NCBI RefSeq assembly: GCF_003460505.1
Contig: NZ_QTVG01000010.1
Coordinates: forward strand, 32,229 to 96,228
Length of the DNA: 64,000 bases
Reading direction: 5' to 3'
Source: Eubacterium sp. AF36-5BH
Lineage (GTDB): Bacteria > Bacillota > Clostridia > Lachnospirales > Lachnospiraceae
The position numbers were made by a program, and so were the translations under genes. The notes below the pieces were generated by a model. The model had not been told where the DNA came from. It ran no database searches and saw only the letters and a list, made by a program, of their open reading frames with translations. Positions 22,975 through 31,657 of this stretch are shown piece after piece; the stretch's first letter is position 1; the number at the start of each line of letters is the position of its first letter.

Positions 22975-23128
22975 GGTCGGAAAAAGTGTAGAGATTTGCT
23001 TTAAGATGCCCAGAAAAAGTGTAGAATCTTACCCAAAAGTGCCCCGAAAAAGTGTAGAGCTTTGGTTGAAAGTGCCCCGAAAAAATGTAAGAAACTGCCT
23101 TGTATACCCCCGAAAAAGTGGCAGGAGA
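22975..23128. repeat. Five tandem copies of a 33-bp repeat
   Basis: The core GAAAAAGTG recurs at 22980, 23013, 23046, 23079 and 23112, exactly 33 bp apart, usually within (T)GCCCCGAAAAAGTGTAGA. The middle copies agree best; the outer ones decay. It lies just after the M18 stop. The period is a multiple of 3, giving open frames on the minus strand that I do not regard as genes. Multiple ordered sites of this kind are seen at the ends of IS21- or Mu-like transposons, but no transposase is present. Confidence 0.85.
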
Positions 23129-23195
23129 AAGTTCCGTATTTAAAAACTCGTAGACCACAGTGATATAAATAAGCAAAGTGAAAAAAGATAAATAA

Positions 23196-23235
23196 AAAAT
23201 CCAACACTGATTAATTAAAAGTGTTGGATTTTCTT
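23196..23235. terminator. Bidirectional terminator
   Basis: AAAATCCAACACT pairs with AGTGTTGGATTTT (23220-23232) with A and T tracts on both sides, so it can end transcription on either strand. It lies 19 bases beyond the stop of the minus-strand DUF1275 gene. Confidence 0.8.
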
Positions 23236-23253
23236 ATGGAATTAAGTATATAT

Positions 23254-23934
23254 TTACATTCTAGGGGAAGTTTCTTCTTTAATAAACATAAACAGAAAAC
23301 TTACAAAAAGTAAGATGGAAGAAAACCAGATTGTGTAAAATTTAAATGTAGAAATTAATCCACTACCAAGTCCTGCACCAAATGCAAACATAACAATTAT
23401 TGCAAAGTAGCAAAGTGACTTAAATAGAATATGTTTGTCACGGGTTCTGCCAAAGACGCAAAGAGATTCCATACCGCTTCTGATATTGCCAATGCACATT
23501 GTACTTGCGAAGGCATAGCCATTTACTTTTCTGAATGTTTGAACCTGCATTGCACAGGAAAAAGATACTACAGCGTTAGCAAGCATATTGAGATTTTCAG
23601 GTATGAACCCAACAAATAGCAGTAGAAAAATTTCTATTATAAGAACTAATTGGCGCCAATGTATTTGCTGAACTCGTTGGAACTTGGTTCTAATAATTTC
23701 TGCTGCAACAATCCCAATTGCAAAAGAAACAAGTGGAATCATATAATGAATTACCAGGTGCCAATTCCTTTCCATAATATTTTGACTTAAAAGAACAATG
23801 TTACCTGTTTGGGCATTTGCAAAAACTTTGCCTCTAAATAAATATGTGTAGGCATCCTGTAAACCGCCTGATATTGAAAGGAACGCGGCAGTTAGGATAG
23901 ATTCAGACATTTGCCCATGTGTTTTGTAATTCAT
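23254..23934 (-). CDS. YoaK family (DUF1275) small membrane protein
   Basis: A 226-residue protein with about six membrane segments. The N-terminal block SISGGLQDAYTYLFRGKVFANAQTGNIVLL is the DUF1275/YoaK signature (here written in full only as family landmarks: GGLQDAY and ANAQTGN). The second half contains a conserved MQVQTFRKVNGYAFA segment. Its biochemical function is unknown. It is a single gene, with a minus-strand ribosome-binding site (GGAGGAAAT) before the ATG, and it is followed by a bidirectional terminator. Confidence 0.85.
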   Translation of the reverse strand: MNYKTHGQMSESILTAAFLSISGGLQDAYTYLFRGKVFANAQTGNIVLLSQNIMERNWHLVIHYMIPLVSFAIGIVAAEIIRTKFQRVQQIHWRQLVLIIEIFLLLFVGFIPENLNMLANAVVSFSCAMQVQTFRKVNGYAFASTMCIGNIRSGMESLCVFGRTRDKHILFKSLCYFAIIVMFAFGAGLGSGLISTFKFYTIWFSSILLFVSFLFMFIKEETSPRM

Positions 23935-24039
23935 TTATATTTCCTCCACAAGTTTCATAGAATATAGTAAAGCACATAGCTTTGTGAATAAAACATTGAC
24001 TGAAAAAGGGAAAAGCCAATCTATGTTTTAAACACACCG

Positions 24040-25380
24040 TTACGTGCAGTAACGGAAAGTTTTATCAGTTAATATTCTGGCAAAAATTAATCCTAATGGA
24101 AGAGCCATAATAATCATAATAGCTAATGAGAACCATGAGACAGCTTCCGTAAGTGACATAATGCCAAAATTGTAAATTGCTCTGTATAAATAAAGTCCCG
24201 GAACCATAATTACAATGGAAGGAACGGTAAGGGATATTCGTGGATATCCATTATTGCTTTTTATGAAAGAAGCAAGAAGCCCGGCTGTTAGGGCACCAAT
24301 AAAAGCTGCCACAGAGTAAGGCATGTGTGTAAAATCTATAAGTTCTAAACGGAGTGTGTTTGCAACTGCACCAATACAGGCGGCTGTTGTAGCCATTGGT
24401 ATAGAACTGTTAAACATAATTGAGAAACCAAATACACCACAAAAACTTGTTATTATTCTTAATATTAATAGTAAAATTATACTCATGTGTATTGTTGTGA
24501 AATCCTGTGGCTGTAGCTTTAACAGAAGTGCCATAATCCAGGCAAACATTGTTGCTACTAATATAATTATTATTGAATATGTTAATCGTTCAAGACCTGA
24601 ACGTAAATCTAGCTTAGCAAGGTCAATACCGCTTGTTATAAATGGAAAGCCGGGAATTATAAATAACATGGAGCATATATATCCGGCTTCATGTACATGG
24701 GCAATACCAAACACAGACTCAGCAACATTAAAACAAATGGCATAAACCAAACATGCGATTGAAATCGATGCTGCTATATTTAAAAATAATGTAAAATGAT
24801 GTTTTATAAGCTTTGTACGGACAATATTTCCAACACCGGCTGCAATAAACGCAAAAAGCATTTCAATTGGCCCGCCTCCAAGAAGAAATGTAAAACCACA
24901 ACAGGCAAGAGCTGCAGCAAGACCTAATTTAACAGGAGAATACAATGTATGAATTTTCTCTATTTCATCAAGTCGTTTGTGAATTTCTTCACCGGTTAAA
25001 TGGGCGTCTTCCTTTGGAAAGTTGTCAACAAATTGTTCCATTCTGTAAAGCTTTGAAGTATTAACCCCTGTGTTAGATATACTAAGAGACTGTGAAACAC
25101 AGTCTTTTCCGTCAAAACAGTTAAATTCAATGGACATAAGTCCAACATCAACTGTACATGTAACATGAAGTTCCTTTGAAAGTCTGTTCATTGAAGTTCT
25201 TACACGCCATGCACCTGTGCCACAGGAAAGCATAATTAAACCAACTCTGCCAATAACAGATGCTTTTTCAATCAAACCTGACTCTTTAATTAATGTATTG
25301 CTGTCATCACTGGTATAATCATGCCATGGAATTTCCATATGGTTTTTTTCCATAATATCAATGTAATTATTTGTTGGCAT
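24040..25380 (-). CDS. Threonine/serine exporter family protein (ThrE-type, DUF1212 + DUF3815)
   Basis: A soluble N-terminal part (about residues 1-150) is followed by about ten membrane segments in two halves, matching the ThrE family, in which DUF1212 and DUF3815 are fused. The family exports threonine, serine or small peptides in Corynebacterium and relatives. The segment LLGGGPIEMLFAFIAAGVGN and the IPGFPFITSGIDL motif between helices are typical. It overlaps the preceding unknown gene by 14 bases, so the two are co-translated and probably work together. A short hairpin (24037-24055) covers the stop. Length (446 aa) is normal for the fused form. Confidence 0.85.
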   Translation of the reverse strand: MPTNNYIDIMEKNHMEIPWHDYTSDDSNTLIKESGLIEKASVIGRVGLIMLSCGTGAWRVRTSMNRLSKELHVTCTVDVGLMSIEFNCFDGKDCVSQSLSISNTGVNTSKLYRMEQFVDNFPKEDAHLTGEEIHKRLDEIEKIHTLYSPVKLGLAAALACCGFTFLLGGGPIEMLFAFIAAGVGNIVRTKLIKHHFTLFLNIAASISIACLVYAICFNVAESVFGIAHVHEAGYICSMLFIIPGFPFITSGIDLAKLDLRSGLERLTYSIIIILVATMFAWIMALLLKLQPQDFTTIHMSIILLLILRIITSFCGVFGFSIMFNSSIPMATTAACIGAVANTLRLELIDFTHMPYSVAAFIGALTAGLLASFIKSNNGYPRISLTVPSIVIMVPGLYLYRAIYNFGIMSLTEAVSWFSLAIMIIMALPLGLIFARILTDKTFRYCT

Positions 25381-26128
25381 ATATAATCGCCTCTGCTTTC
25401 GCTACATGTTTTTCTAAATGTTTTAAAAAGATGGAATTTGGAAGAAATATTCCAATTTCATCATATCTTTTATTATTTTCTACAAGTGAGTCCTGACCAT
25501 AAAAAACAAATGCCATAGGGAGATTCTTTTCAAGTTCAATCATTAAGTCCCAAACTGCTGAATAGGCTTCGGCTTCAGTTTTGTTAGCCGTTACAGTGTC
25601 AGGCAATTCTCTAATAACTAATATACCTGTATTTTTTTCAAGAATCTGCTGCTTCATTTCCATATTGTCTGAAGTGTATTTATGATTATATCTATATGCT
25701 TTTGCAAGATATATTTTTTTATTGTTATTTAATTTTTTATATATCTCATGAAAATGATTGTAGTCTTTTTCGTGAATTTTTGATTTATACTTTGGAAGTA
25801 ATAATCCATTATCGTCGGTCATAATTACAGGATTTTCTATTCCGTCAGCATTAAATCTATATGGAATCAGATATGAATTTCTAAGTAAATCAAATATAGT
25901 ATTTTCACAAATAGCCATCAAAAAGGCTGATAAATCTCTATTGTGATATGCATTGAATAATGCCTGTGAGAATTCTAATGGAGATAAATAGCTATTGATT
26001 TCATCATCGCAAAAAAGATAATTGCAAAATGTTTCCTGAAGTTTTTCGCATGCCCAGGGATCATCAAGAATTTTCTGAAATAACACTTCTGTTTTTTCTT
26101 CCCTTGGAAAAATTGTTCCTTCTCTCAT
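25367..26128 (-). CDS. Hypothetical protein coupled to the ThrE-type exporter (253 aa)
   Basis: I do not recognise this family. The protein looks soluble, with no signal peptide or membrane segment, and is helical with many charged residues. Notable stretches are FCDDEINSYLSPLEFSQALF, NTGILVIRELPDTV and LPMAFVFYGQDSLVENN. I place the start at the internal ATG 26128, which has AAGAAAGGGTG just upstream; a longer frame from 26158 lacks this. It overlaps the exporter start by 14 bases and is the first gene of a two-gene unit divergent from a LysR gene. A regulatory or accessory role for the exporter is inferred from this arrangement only. Confidence 0.6.
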   Translation of the reverse strand: MREGTIFPREEKTEVLFQKILDDPWACEKLQETFCNYLFCDDEINSYLSPLEFSQALFNAYHNRDLSAFLMAICENTIFDLLRNSYLIPYRFNADGIENPVIMTDDNGLLLPKYKSKIHEKDYNHFHEIYKKLNNNKKIYLAKAYRYNHKYTSDNMEMKQQILEKNTGILVIRELPDTVTANKTEAEAYSAVWDLMIELEKNLPMAFVFYGQDSLVENNKRYDEIGIFLPNSIFLKHLEKHVAKAEAIIYANK

Positions 26129-26166
26129 ACAACTCACACCCTTTCTTGAAAATTTCATTCGGCTAG

Positions 26167-26195
26167 ATTATACTATGATTATAGAAATAAGTAAA
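26167..26195 (-). promoter_or_regulatory. Promoter of the unknown/exporter unit
   Basis: On the minus strand, TTTACT (26190-26195) and TATAAT (26167-26172) are 17 bases apart, directing transcription toward 26128. It lies in the 119-base divergent gap shared with the LysR gene. Confidence 0.55.
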
Positions 26196-26200
26196 AATCA

Positions 26201-26232
26201 TAATTGATATGATAACGATAAGTAATTGATAT
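26201..26232. promoter_or_regulatory. Direct repeats, candidate LysR operator
   Basis: TAATTGATAT occurs at 26201-26210 and 26223-26232, 22 bp apart (about two helical turns), directly upstream of the minus-strand -35 box. LysR-type proteins usually bind such sites between divergent genes. An overlapping AT-rich palindrome (ATCATAATTGATATGAT) is also present. Confidence 0.45.
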
Positions 26233-26247
26233 ACCAAGGAGAATGCC

Positions 26248-27135
26248 ATGAATGTAAATTTAGATTATTATAAAATTTTTTATTATGTTGCTAAATATGA
26301 GAATTTTACAAGAGCAGCTCAGGCATTAGGTAACAGTCAGCCTAATGTTACAAGAGCAATGAATTGTTTGGAACAACAGATTAACAGCACTTTATTTGTT
26401 AGAACGAACAGAGGTGTGCAGCTTACACAGGAAGGAAAGCGTTTATATGAACATGTGTCAATTGCTATGGCACAACTTTTAGAGGCAGAGGAAGAACTGG
26501 CTGACAATGAAGGAATTTTTCAGGGAAGTATTTCTATTGGAGCAAGCGAAACTGCCTTAAATATATTTTTATTAGATATTCTAAAATCCTTTCACAAAAT
26601 GTATCCAAAAGTAAGACTAAAAATATATAACCATTCAACGCCACAGGCAATTGAGGCTGTGAAAAGTGGCAAGATAGATTTTGCAGTTGTATCAACACCT
26701 GTAAAGGTTAAGTCACCTTTAGAAAAAACAATCTTATGTTCATTTAAGGAAATATTAATAGGTGGAACTGATTTTGAGCATATAAAAGATGACAGTATTT
26801 CTTTAAAAAATCTTAAAGACTATCCATTAATTAGTTTGGGGCAGGAAACTACTACATACGATTTTTATAATAAGATATTTTTAAAACATGGTATTGAACT
26901 TAATCCTGACACGGAGGTGGCAACTACAGACCAGATTATTCCTTTGGTAAAGTCAGATTTAGGAATGGCATTTGTTCCTGAACCTATGGCAAGAGAAAGT
27001 ATTGAGAAAAACGAAATTGTTGAGATTTCTTTAAAAGAAAAAATTCCTAATAGAGAAATATGTATTGTGCATGATTGCCAGCATCCACTTAATTCTGCAG
27101 CACGAAAATTAAAAAATGAAATATGTTCCTGTTAG
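26248..27135 (+). CDS. LysR family transcriptional regulator
   Basis: N-terminal helix-turn-helix (residues 4-62: YYKIFYYVAKYENFTRAAQA and SQPNVTRAMNCLE) and a LysR substrate-binding domain (about 90-290). The residues ATTDQII and FVPEP belong to the effector domain. It is divergent from the unknown/ThrE-exporter unit, the classic LysR layout, so that unit is its likely target; the NSS-family symporter 178 bases downstream is another. A paralog with about half its residues identical by eye is at 48792-49682. Start ATG follows CCAAGGAGAATGCC. A hairpin covering the stop (27132-27167) has no T tract. Confidence 0.9.
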   Translation: MNVNLDYYKIFYYVAKYENFTRAAQALGNSQPNVTRAMNCLEQQINSTLFVRTNRGVQLTQEGKRLYEHVSIAMAQLLEAEEELADNEGIFQGSISIGASETALNIFLLDILKSFHKMYPKVRLKIYNHSTPQAIEAVKSGKIDFAVVSTPVKVKSPLEKTILCSFKEILIGGTDFEHIKDDSISLKNLKDYPLISLGQETTTYDFYNKIFLKHGIELNPDTEVATTDQIIPLVKSDLGMAFVPEPMARESIEKNEIVEISLKEKIPNREICIVHDCQHPLNSAARKLKNEICSC

Positions 27136-27313
27136 AGTTTCTCTTCTATTGAAAAGATATACTCTAATAGTTGCATTTAATTAAGAAGATATGCCTATTA
27201 TTAAATAGATATATTCACATTTTATTATTGCTGATTAAATAGATATATATTCTATAATATGGTATGATAGACCTTATAGTGCGAAAAGCACAAAAAGGAA
27301 GGATATATTAATT

Positions 27314-28645
27314 ATGGAAAAAAAGAGGGATGCTTTTAAAAGCGGAACCGGCTTTGTCATTGCTTGCATAGGCTCAGCCGTAGGTATGGGAAATATTTGG
27401 AGATTCCCATACATGGTATCAGACTGGGGAGGCATGACATTTTTGCTACCTTATGTTTTGTTTGTTATTCTAATTGCTTCAACAGGACTTATTGAAGAAA
27501 TGGCGTTAGGTAGAGCCGCAAAGGGTGGTCCGATTAAAGCATTTGGAAAATGTACGGAAATTAGAACCGGTAATAAGAAAACAGGTGAGGCCATTGGTGT
27601 GCTTCCTGTACTTGGTTCACTGGCTTTAGCCATTGGGTACACAGTTGTTGTTGGGTGGATTTTTAAATACGCCTTTTTAGCACTTTCAGGTCAGTTGTCA
27701 GCTATGGGTGGTGATATGGATAAGATAGGGGCAACATTTGGAAGTACAGCAACAAAGTTTGGTAATAATAGTTGGCTTGTAGTTGCCATGATAGTAACAG
27801 CAGTAATTATGGCATTTGGTATTGCAGCAGGAATTGAGCGAGCCAACAAAATAATGATGCCACTTTTATTTGTATTATTTTTAGGTTTGGGAATTTATAT
27901 TTTCACATTACCGGGAGCAACGGAAGGGTACAAATATATTTTCACAATTAATCCTAAAGGACTTTTAGATCCAAGATTGTGGATTTATGCATTTGGTCAG
28001 GCATTTTTCTCGCTTTCAATTGCAGGTAATGGAACAGTAATATATGGTTCTTATCTGGATAATTCAGAAAATGTAGTAAGCTCAGCAAGAAATGTAGCAA
28101 TCTTTGATACAATAGCAGCATTGTTAGCAGCATTTGTTATTATTCCAGGTATGGCAGTTGACGGAGCAGAGTTGTCATCAGGTGGACCGGGACTTATGTT
28201 TATTTATCTGGTAAATGTATTTAACGGAATGCCAGGGGGAAAAATCGTTGGCATTATTTTCTACATATGTGTGTTGTTTGCAGGTATGAGTTCATTAATC
28301 AACTTATATGAAGCACCTGTTGCAACATTAGAAGAAAGATTCGGACTTAAAAGAGTAACTTCAGTTGGAATAATTGCTGTTATCGGTTGTGCAGTGGCAC
28401 TTGTTATTCAGGGAATTGTTTCAGGTTGGATGGATGCAGTGTCAATTTACATCTGTCCATTGGGAGCCATGCTTGCAGCAATAATGTTTTTCTGGGTTGC
28501 AGGAAAAGATTTTGCTACAACAGCTGTAAATACAGGAAAAGAAAAGCCAATTGGCAAATGCTTTATGCCACTTGGAAAATATGTTTTAGTTCCATTAGCT
28601 TTTATAGCATTAGTTGCAGGTGCAATTTTAGGTGGAATCGGTTAA
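27314..28645 (+). CDS. Sodium-dependent transporter (NSS/SNF family)
   Basis: About eleven to twelve membrane segments over 443 residues. The first helix has the family signature GSAVGMGNIWRFPYM, which forms the Na+ and substrate sites, and the sixth helix FGQAFFSLSIAGNGTVIYGSY carries the unwound region. Bacterial members of this type take up amino acids (for example tryptophan, tyrosine or leucine) with Na+. ATG is preceded by AAAAAGGAAGG. The 178-base gap before it holds repeated AATAGATATAT motifs and a small GTGC-GAAAA-GCAC hairpin before the ribosome-binding site. A strong terminator follows. Which amino acid it carries cannot be told. Confidence 0.9.
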   Translation: MEKKRDAFKSGTGFVIACIGSAVGMGNIWRFPYMVSDWGGMTFLLPYVLFVILIASTGLIEEMALGRAAKGGPIKAFGKCTEIRTGNKKTGEAIGVLPVLGSLALAIGYTVVVGWIFKYAFLALSGQLSAMGGDMDKIGATFGSTATKFGNNSWLVVAMIVTAVIMAFGIAAGIERANKIMMPLLFVLFLGLGIYIFTLPGATEGYKYIFTINPKGLLDPRLWIYAFGQAFFSLSIAGNGTVIYGSYLDNSENVVSSARNVAIFDTIAALLAAFVIIPGMAVDGAELSSGGPGLMFIYLVNVFNGMPGGKIVGIIFYICVLFAGMSSLINLYEAPVATLEERFGLKRVTSVGIIAVIGCAVALVIQGIVSGWMDAVSIYICPLGAMLAAIMFFWVAGKDFATTAVNTGKEKPIGKCFMPLGKYVLVPLAFIALVAGAILGGIG

Positions 28646-28658
28646 TAAAAATATAATT

Positions 28659-28708
28659 AAAAGCGCAGAGAAACCATGGTGGTCATCATGTTTTTCTGTG
28701 CTTTTTTT
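28659..28708 (+). terminator. Intrinsic terminator of the NSS transporter gene
   Basis: AAAAGCGCAGAGAAA pairs imperfectly with TTTTTCTGTGCTTTTTTT across a loop of about 18 bases, followed by a T tract. Confidence 0.85.
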
Positions 28709-28790
28709 ATTTCATTTGCTATAATAATTATGGATATCTTTAATAAAAAATATAAGAAGAAATGTTATATGACAGCAAAGGAGAATATAA

Positions 28791-29264
28791 ATGAACATTA
28801 GATTAGCAGAAGAAAAAGATATAGATTCAGTAATTAAATTACTAACACAGGTTTTAAATATACATGCAAAAATCAGACCGGACATTTTTATTGGTGGAAC
28901 AACAAAATATACAAAAGAGGAATTAATGGAAATTTTTAATGATGCTAACAGACCTGTGTATGTGGCAGTGGATGAGAATGACAGCGTTATGGGCTATGCT
29001 TTTTGCATAAAGAAGAAACAGCCATTTTCAACTAATATGGTGCCATTTGATTCTTTGTTTATTGATGATTTGTGTGTGGACCAAAATATTAGAGGGAAGC
29101 ATGTAGGGCAGAAACTTTTTGAACATGTTAAGGAAGAAGCAAAGAAAATGGGCTGTTATGAAGTAACGCTTAATGTTTGGGAAGGTAACGACACAGCCCG
29201 CAGATTTTATGAAAAAATGGGTATGGTTCCAAAAGAAACACAGATGGAATTTATTTTAAAATAG
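28791..29264 (+). CDS. GNAT family N-acetyltransferase
   Basis: A 157-residue GNAT protein. The acetyl-CoA binding motif A is LCVDQNIRGKHVGQKLFEHV (about residues 90-110; consensus R/Q-x-x-G-x-G/A with GKHVGQ), and motif B is the end part NVWEGNDTARRFYEKMG. It transfers an acetyl group from acetyl-CoA to an amine of unknown identity. ATG is preceded by AAAGGAGAAT. It has its own promoter region and sits 56 bases before a LytTR regulator; no functional link is evident. Confidence 0.88.
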   Translation: MNIRLAEEKDIDSVIKLLTQVLNIHAKIRPDIFIGGTTKYTKEELMEIFNDANRPVYVAVDENDSVMGYAFCIKKKQPFSTNMVPFDSLFIDDLCVDQNIRGKHVGQKLFEHVKEEAKKMGCYEVTLNVWEGNDTARRFYEKMGMVPKETQMEFILK

Positions 29265-29320
29265 AGAATTAATTATGATTTGAAAGTAGTGGTAAAAAAA
29301 CTGAGATAAGGGAGAGGATT

Positions 29321-30052
29321 ATGAAAATAGCAATAGTGGATGATAGTATAAAGGATAGAGAATATCTGCAAAAAGAAATACAGGAAATTTTTTTTAGAAG
29401 AACGAAAAATCATATAGAAATTACTACTTTTAAAAGTGGTGAAGAACTTCTTGAATATTTTTATGATAATAAGGAAGGTAATGCTTCATTATTTGATATT
29501 GTTTTTCTTGATATATACATGGAGGATATAACTGGTGTTGATACAGCAAGAGCAATTAGAAAAATAGATGAAGATGTTAAGCTTATATTCATAACCACAA
29601 GTAATGAGTTTGCCAGTGAAAGTTATGAGGTAAAGGCAGAAGATTATTTAATAAAGCCTTTTAATAAGGAACGTTTGGAAAAAACTTTAGAGAGACTTGT
29701 GATAAAGAAGAAAAAGGAAGACAAGATATTAAAGTTTTCAGAAAACAAAGTGGTTCATGTAGATTCTATTGTCTATACAACATTTTCAGGGCATTATGTT
29801 ACCATATATTTAAAAGACGAAACATCAATTCAAGTTCGTTGTACTCAGAAAAATTTCGAAAAGCAAATAGAACATTTTCCGCAGCTCATATCTTCATTTA
29901 AGGGAATCACCGTTAATTTGGCACAGGTGGATAATATTGAAAGTGACAGATTTAAAATGAAGAATGGCTCATTTGTCCCAATTAGTCGTAGGAAGTATGC
30001 TGAAATCAAGAAAGCATACACAAGATTTTTAATTGAAACTTTAAAGGAGTAG
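29321..30052 (+). CDS. LytTR family response regulator (AgrA-like)
   Basis: A receiver domain (residues 1-120) has the acidic pair near IVDDS, the phosphoacceptor Asp in FLDIYM and the conserved Lys in LIKPFN. A LytTR DNA-binding domain (about 140-238) follows. Such proteins act with GHKL-type kinases in peptide quorum sensing, bacteriocin control or nutrient sensing. The start has GGGAGAGG upstream, and the partner kinase begins 6 bases after the stop. No AgrD-type precursor peptide or AgrB processing protease is visible within the flanks, so the signal source is open. Confidence 0.9.
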   Translation: MKIAIVDDSIKDREYLQKEIQEIFFRRTKNHIEITTFKSGEELLEYFYDNKEGNASLFDIVFLDIYMEDITGVDTARAIRKIDEDVKLIFITTSNEFASESYEVKAEDYLIKPFNKERLEKTLERLVIKKKKEDKILKFSENKVVHVDSIVYTTFSGHYVTIYLKDETSIQVRCTQKNFEKQIEHFPQLISSFKGITVNLAQVDNIESDRFKMKNGSFVPISRRKYAEIKKAYTRFLIETLKE

Positions 30053-30057
30053 GGCGT

Positions 30058-31377
30058 ATGACATCATTTAGAATTTTTGAAATTATATTATATTCATGTC
30101 TTAATTTGCTACCTTATTTGGGGCTTGCCTTATATCCTTTTGCAGACAAATTAAGATTTTCAAAAGTAAAAGTCGGTTTATTTATTTTTCTTTTATTATT
30201 TTTCCAAACATCACTTGGAATATATGCAACAACCTGTTCACAGGGACAAAAGGGAATGTTGTCCCTTATTAGTACCCTTTGTTATGGCATATTTTATTTT
30301 TTCGTTGTAAAAGAGACCCCGGGAAAGTTAATTTTTGTATTACTAATAGTTTCTAATTTTGCTAATTTTATTGTGATTTGTGCAAAGTGGATGGAAGCAC
30401 AGATTTTTCCTAAAATGGTATTTGACAACAATAGCTGGTCTTTTTCTTTGTGTACTTTTGTGGCGCAGATTATATTTATTCCAATGCTATTTATATATTT
30501 TAGGAAGTACATAAAAGAAATTGCAACCATAGAAACAGGAAGAAAAGTTTGGAGAATTTTGTGGTTAATCCCGGCTACTTTTTATTTGTTTTGGTATCAT
30601 GGACTTTATTTTAATTCTCAGTCAACAATTGCATTGGCAATGAATCCCGTCAATGTGGTTTTTACATTGTTTGTAAATATAGGGGCACTGCTTGTATACA
30701 GTGTAATTGTAAATGCCATAATAGAGTTTCGTAACAATCTGGAATTGCGTGATGAAAACAGACAGTTGGAAGTTCAAAATTTGTGTTATGAAAATCTTAA
30801 AACACAAATGGAGTCTACCAGACGGGCAAGGCACGATATGCGTCATCACATGAATGTGATTCGCACCATGGCTGAAAATAATCAGTGTCAGGAGATAACG
30901 CAATATCTTGAAAAATATTTGGAAGCAACATCCTGGAACGAAAAATTTGTATATTGTGGCCATTTTTCTTTAAATGCACTGTTAGTATATTATGTGCAAA
31001 AAGCGAAGAATTATGGAATTGATGTTAATATAGATGTGATAATTCCAAATGAATTGAGTATAAGTGACACAGATCTTACAGTGTTATTTGGCAATCTGTT
31101 GGAAAATGCAATTGACGGTTGCAAAACCATAACAATAGAGAACAAGTTCATTAATTTGAAAATCAAAAAACCAAATGAAGGAGCGTTGGTTTTCTCAATA
31201 AAAAATACTTTTAACGGCAATGTAAAATTAGAAAACGGCAAATTCCTTAGCACAAAAGAACAGGGTAGTGGTATAGGAATAGAGTCTGTTAAGTACGTTG
31301 TAAACAAATACAAGGGAGCTATAGAATTTAAGTCAGATGAAGAGACCTTTAGCGTATCAGGAGTACTGTTTATTTAA
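30058..31377 (+). CDS. GHKL domain sensor histidine kinase (AgrC-like)
   Basis: Six or so membrane segments fill residues 1-215 and a cytoplasmic kinase part follows. The H box RRARHDMRHHMNVI (phosphorylated His likely in RHDM) and the N box LFGNLLENAIDGCK, with a G box QGSGIGIESVKYV, mark a GHKL/HPK10-type kinase like AgrC. The sensor has no large outside domain, consistent with detection of a small hydrophobic or peptide signal in the membrane. It starts 6 bases after the response regulator gene. A strong terminator at 31454 ends the pair. Confidence 0.9.
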   Translation: MTSFRIFEIILYSCLNLLPYLGLALYPFADKLRFSKVKVGLFIFLLLFFQTSLGIYATTCSQGQKGMLSLISTLCYGIFYFFVVKETPGKLIFVLLIVSNFANFIVICAKWMEAQIFPKMVFDNNSWSFSLCTFVAQIIFIPMLFIYFRKYIKEIATIETGRKVWRILWLIPATFYLFWYHGLYFNSQSTIALAMNPVNVVFTLFVNIGALLVYSVIVNAIIEFRNNLELRDENRQLEVQNLCYENLKTQMESTRRARHDMRHHMNVIRTMAENNQCQEITQYLEKYLEATSWNEKFVYCGHFSLNALLVYYVQKAKNYGIDVNIDVIIPNELSISDTDLTVLFGNLLENAIDGCKTITIENKFINLKIKKPNEGALVFSIKNTFNGNVKLENGKFLSTKEQGSGIGIESVKYVVNKYKGAIEFKSDEETFSVSGVLFI

Positions 31378-31453
31378 AATATTATAACCACTTGATGCCA
31401 GGAGCAGACCGTTTGAAGCCAAAATATAGAACGAAAAGAATATTTATATGATA

Positions 31454-31500
31454 ATGATTACATAAATGTTGTAATGCAACTTATGTAATCATTTCTTTTT
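31454..31500 (+). terminator. Intrinsic terminator of the LytTR/GHKL pair
   Basis: ATGATTACATAA (31454-31465) pairs perfectly with TTATGTAATCAT (31481-31492); a small inner GTTG/CAAC stem tops it and TTCTTTTT follows. Confidence 0.9.
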
Positions 31501-31606
31501 GTAACACAGTGTCCAAAGGTCTTCACCCACCTGTGCTTGCACAAGGGTGGGTGATAGACCTTTGGGCGGATTGTGGGAGTGCAAAGCACGAAGCAATCCG
31601 TGTTAC
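31501..31606 (+). other. Structured element: predicted three-way junction upstream of the lectin-like gene
   Basis: GTAACAC (31501-31507) pairs with GTGTTAC (31600-31606) and closes two inner arms. Arm 1: CCAAAGGTCT (31513-31522) with AGACCTTTGG (31556-31565), then CACCCACC with GGTGGGTG, then TGTGC with GCACA. Arm 2: GGATTG (31568-31573) with CAATCC (31594-31599) and an inner GTGC/GCAC. All arms are close to perfect. It lies directly after a terminator and 74 bases before a start codon. Confidence 0.6.
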
Positions 31607-31629
31607 AAGAAGTGTAGACTTTAGGAATG

Positions 31630-31657
31630 CCCCATTTGTGCTTACACAAGAATGGGA
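31630..31657 (+). other. Second hairpin matching arm 1 of the structured element
   Basis: CCCATT (31631-31636), TGTGCTTACACA, AG, AATGGG (31651-31656). The counterpart in arm 1 is CCCACC, TGTGCTTGCACA, AG, GGTGGG (31526-31551). The loop is shared and the outer base pairs differ on both arms in a pairing-preserving way. Confidence 0.6.

Noticed and set aside
22895..23207. Minus-strand frames of 93 and 68 codons across the 33-bp repeats
   Set aside because: The repeat period is a multiple of three, which keeps frames open by chance; products are repetitive and the frames extend into the aminopeptidase gene or the terminator.
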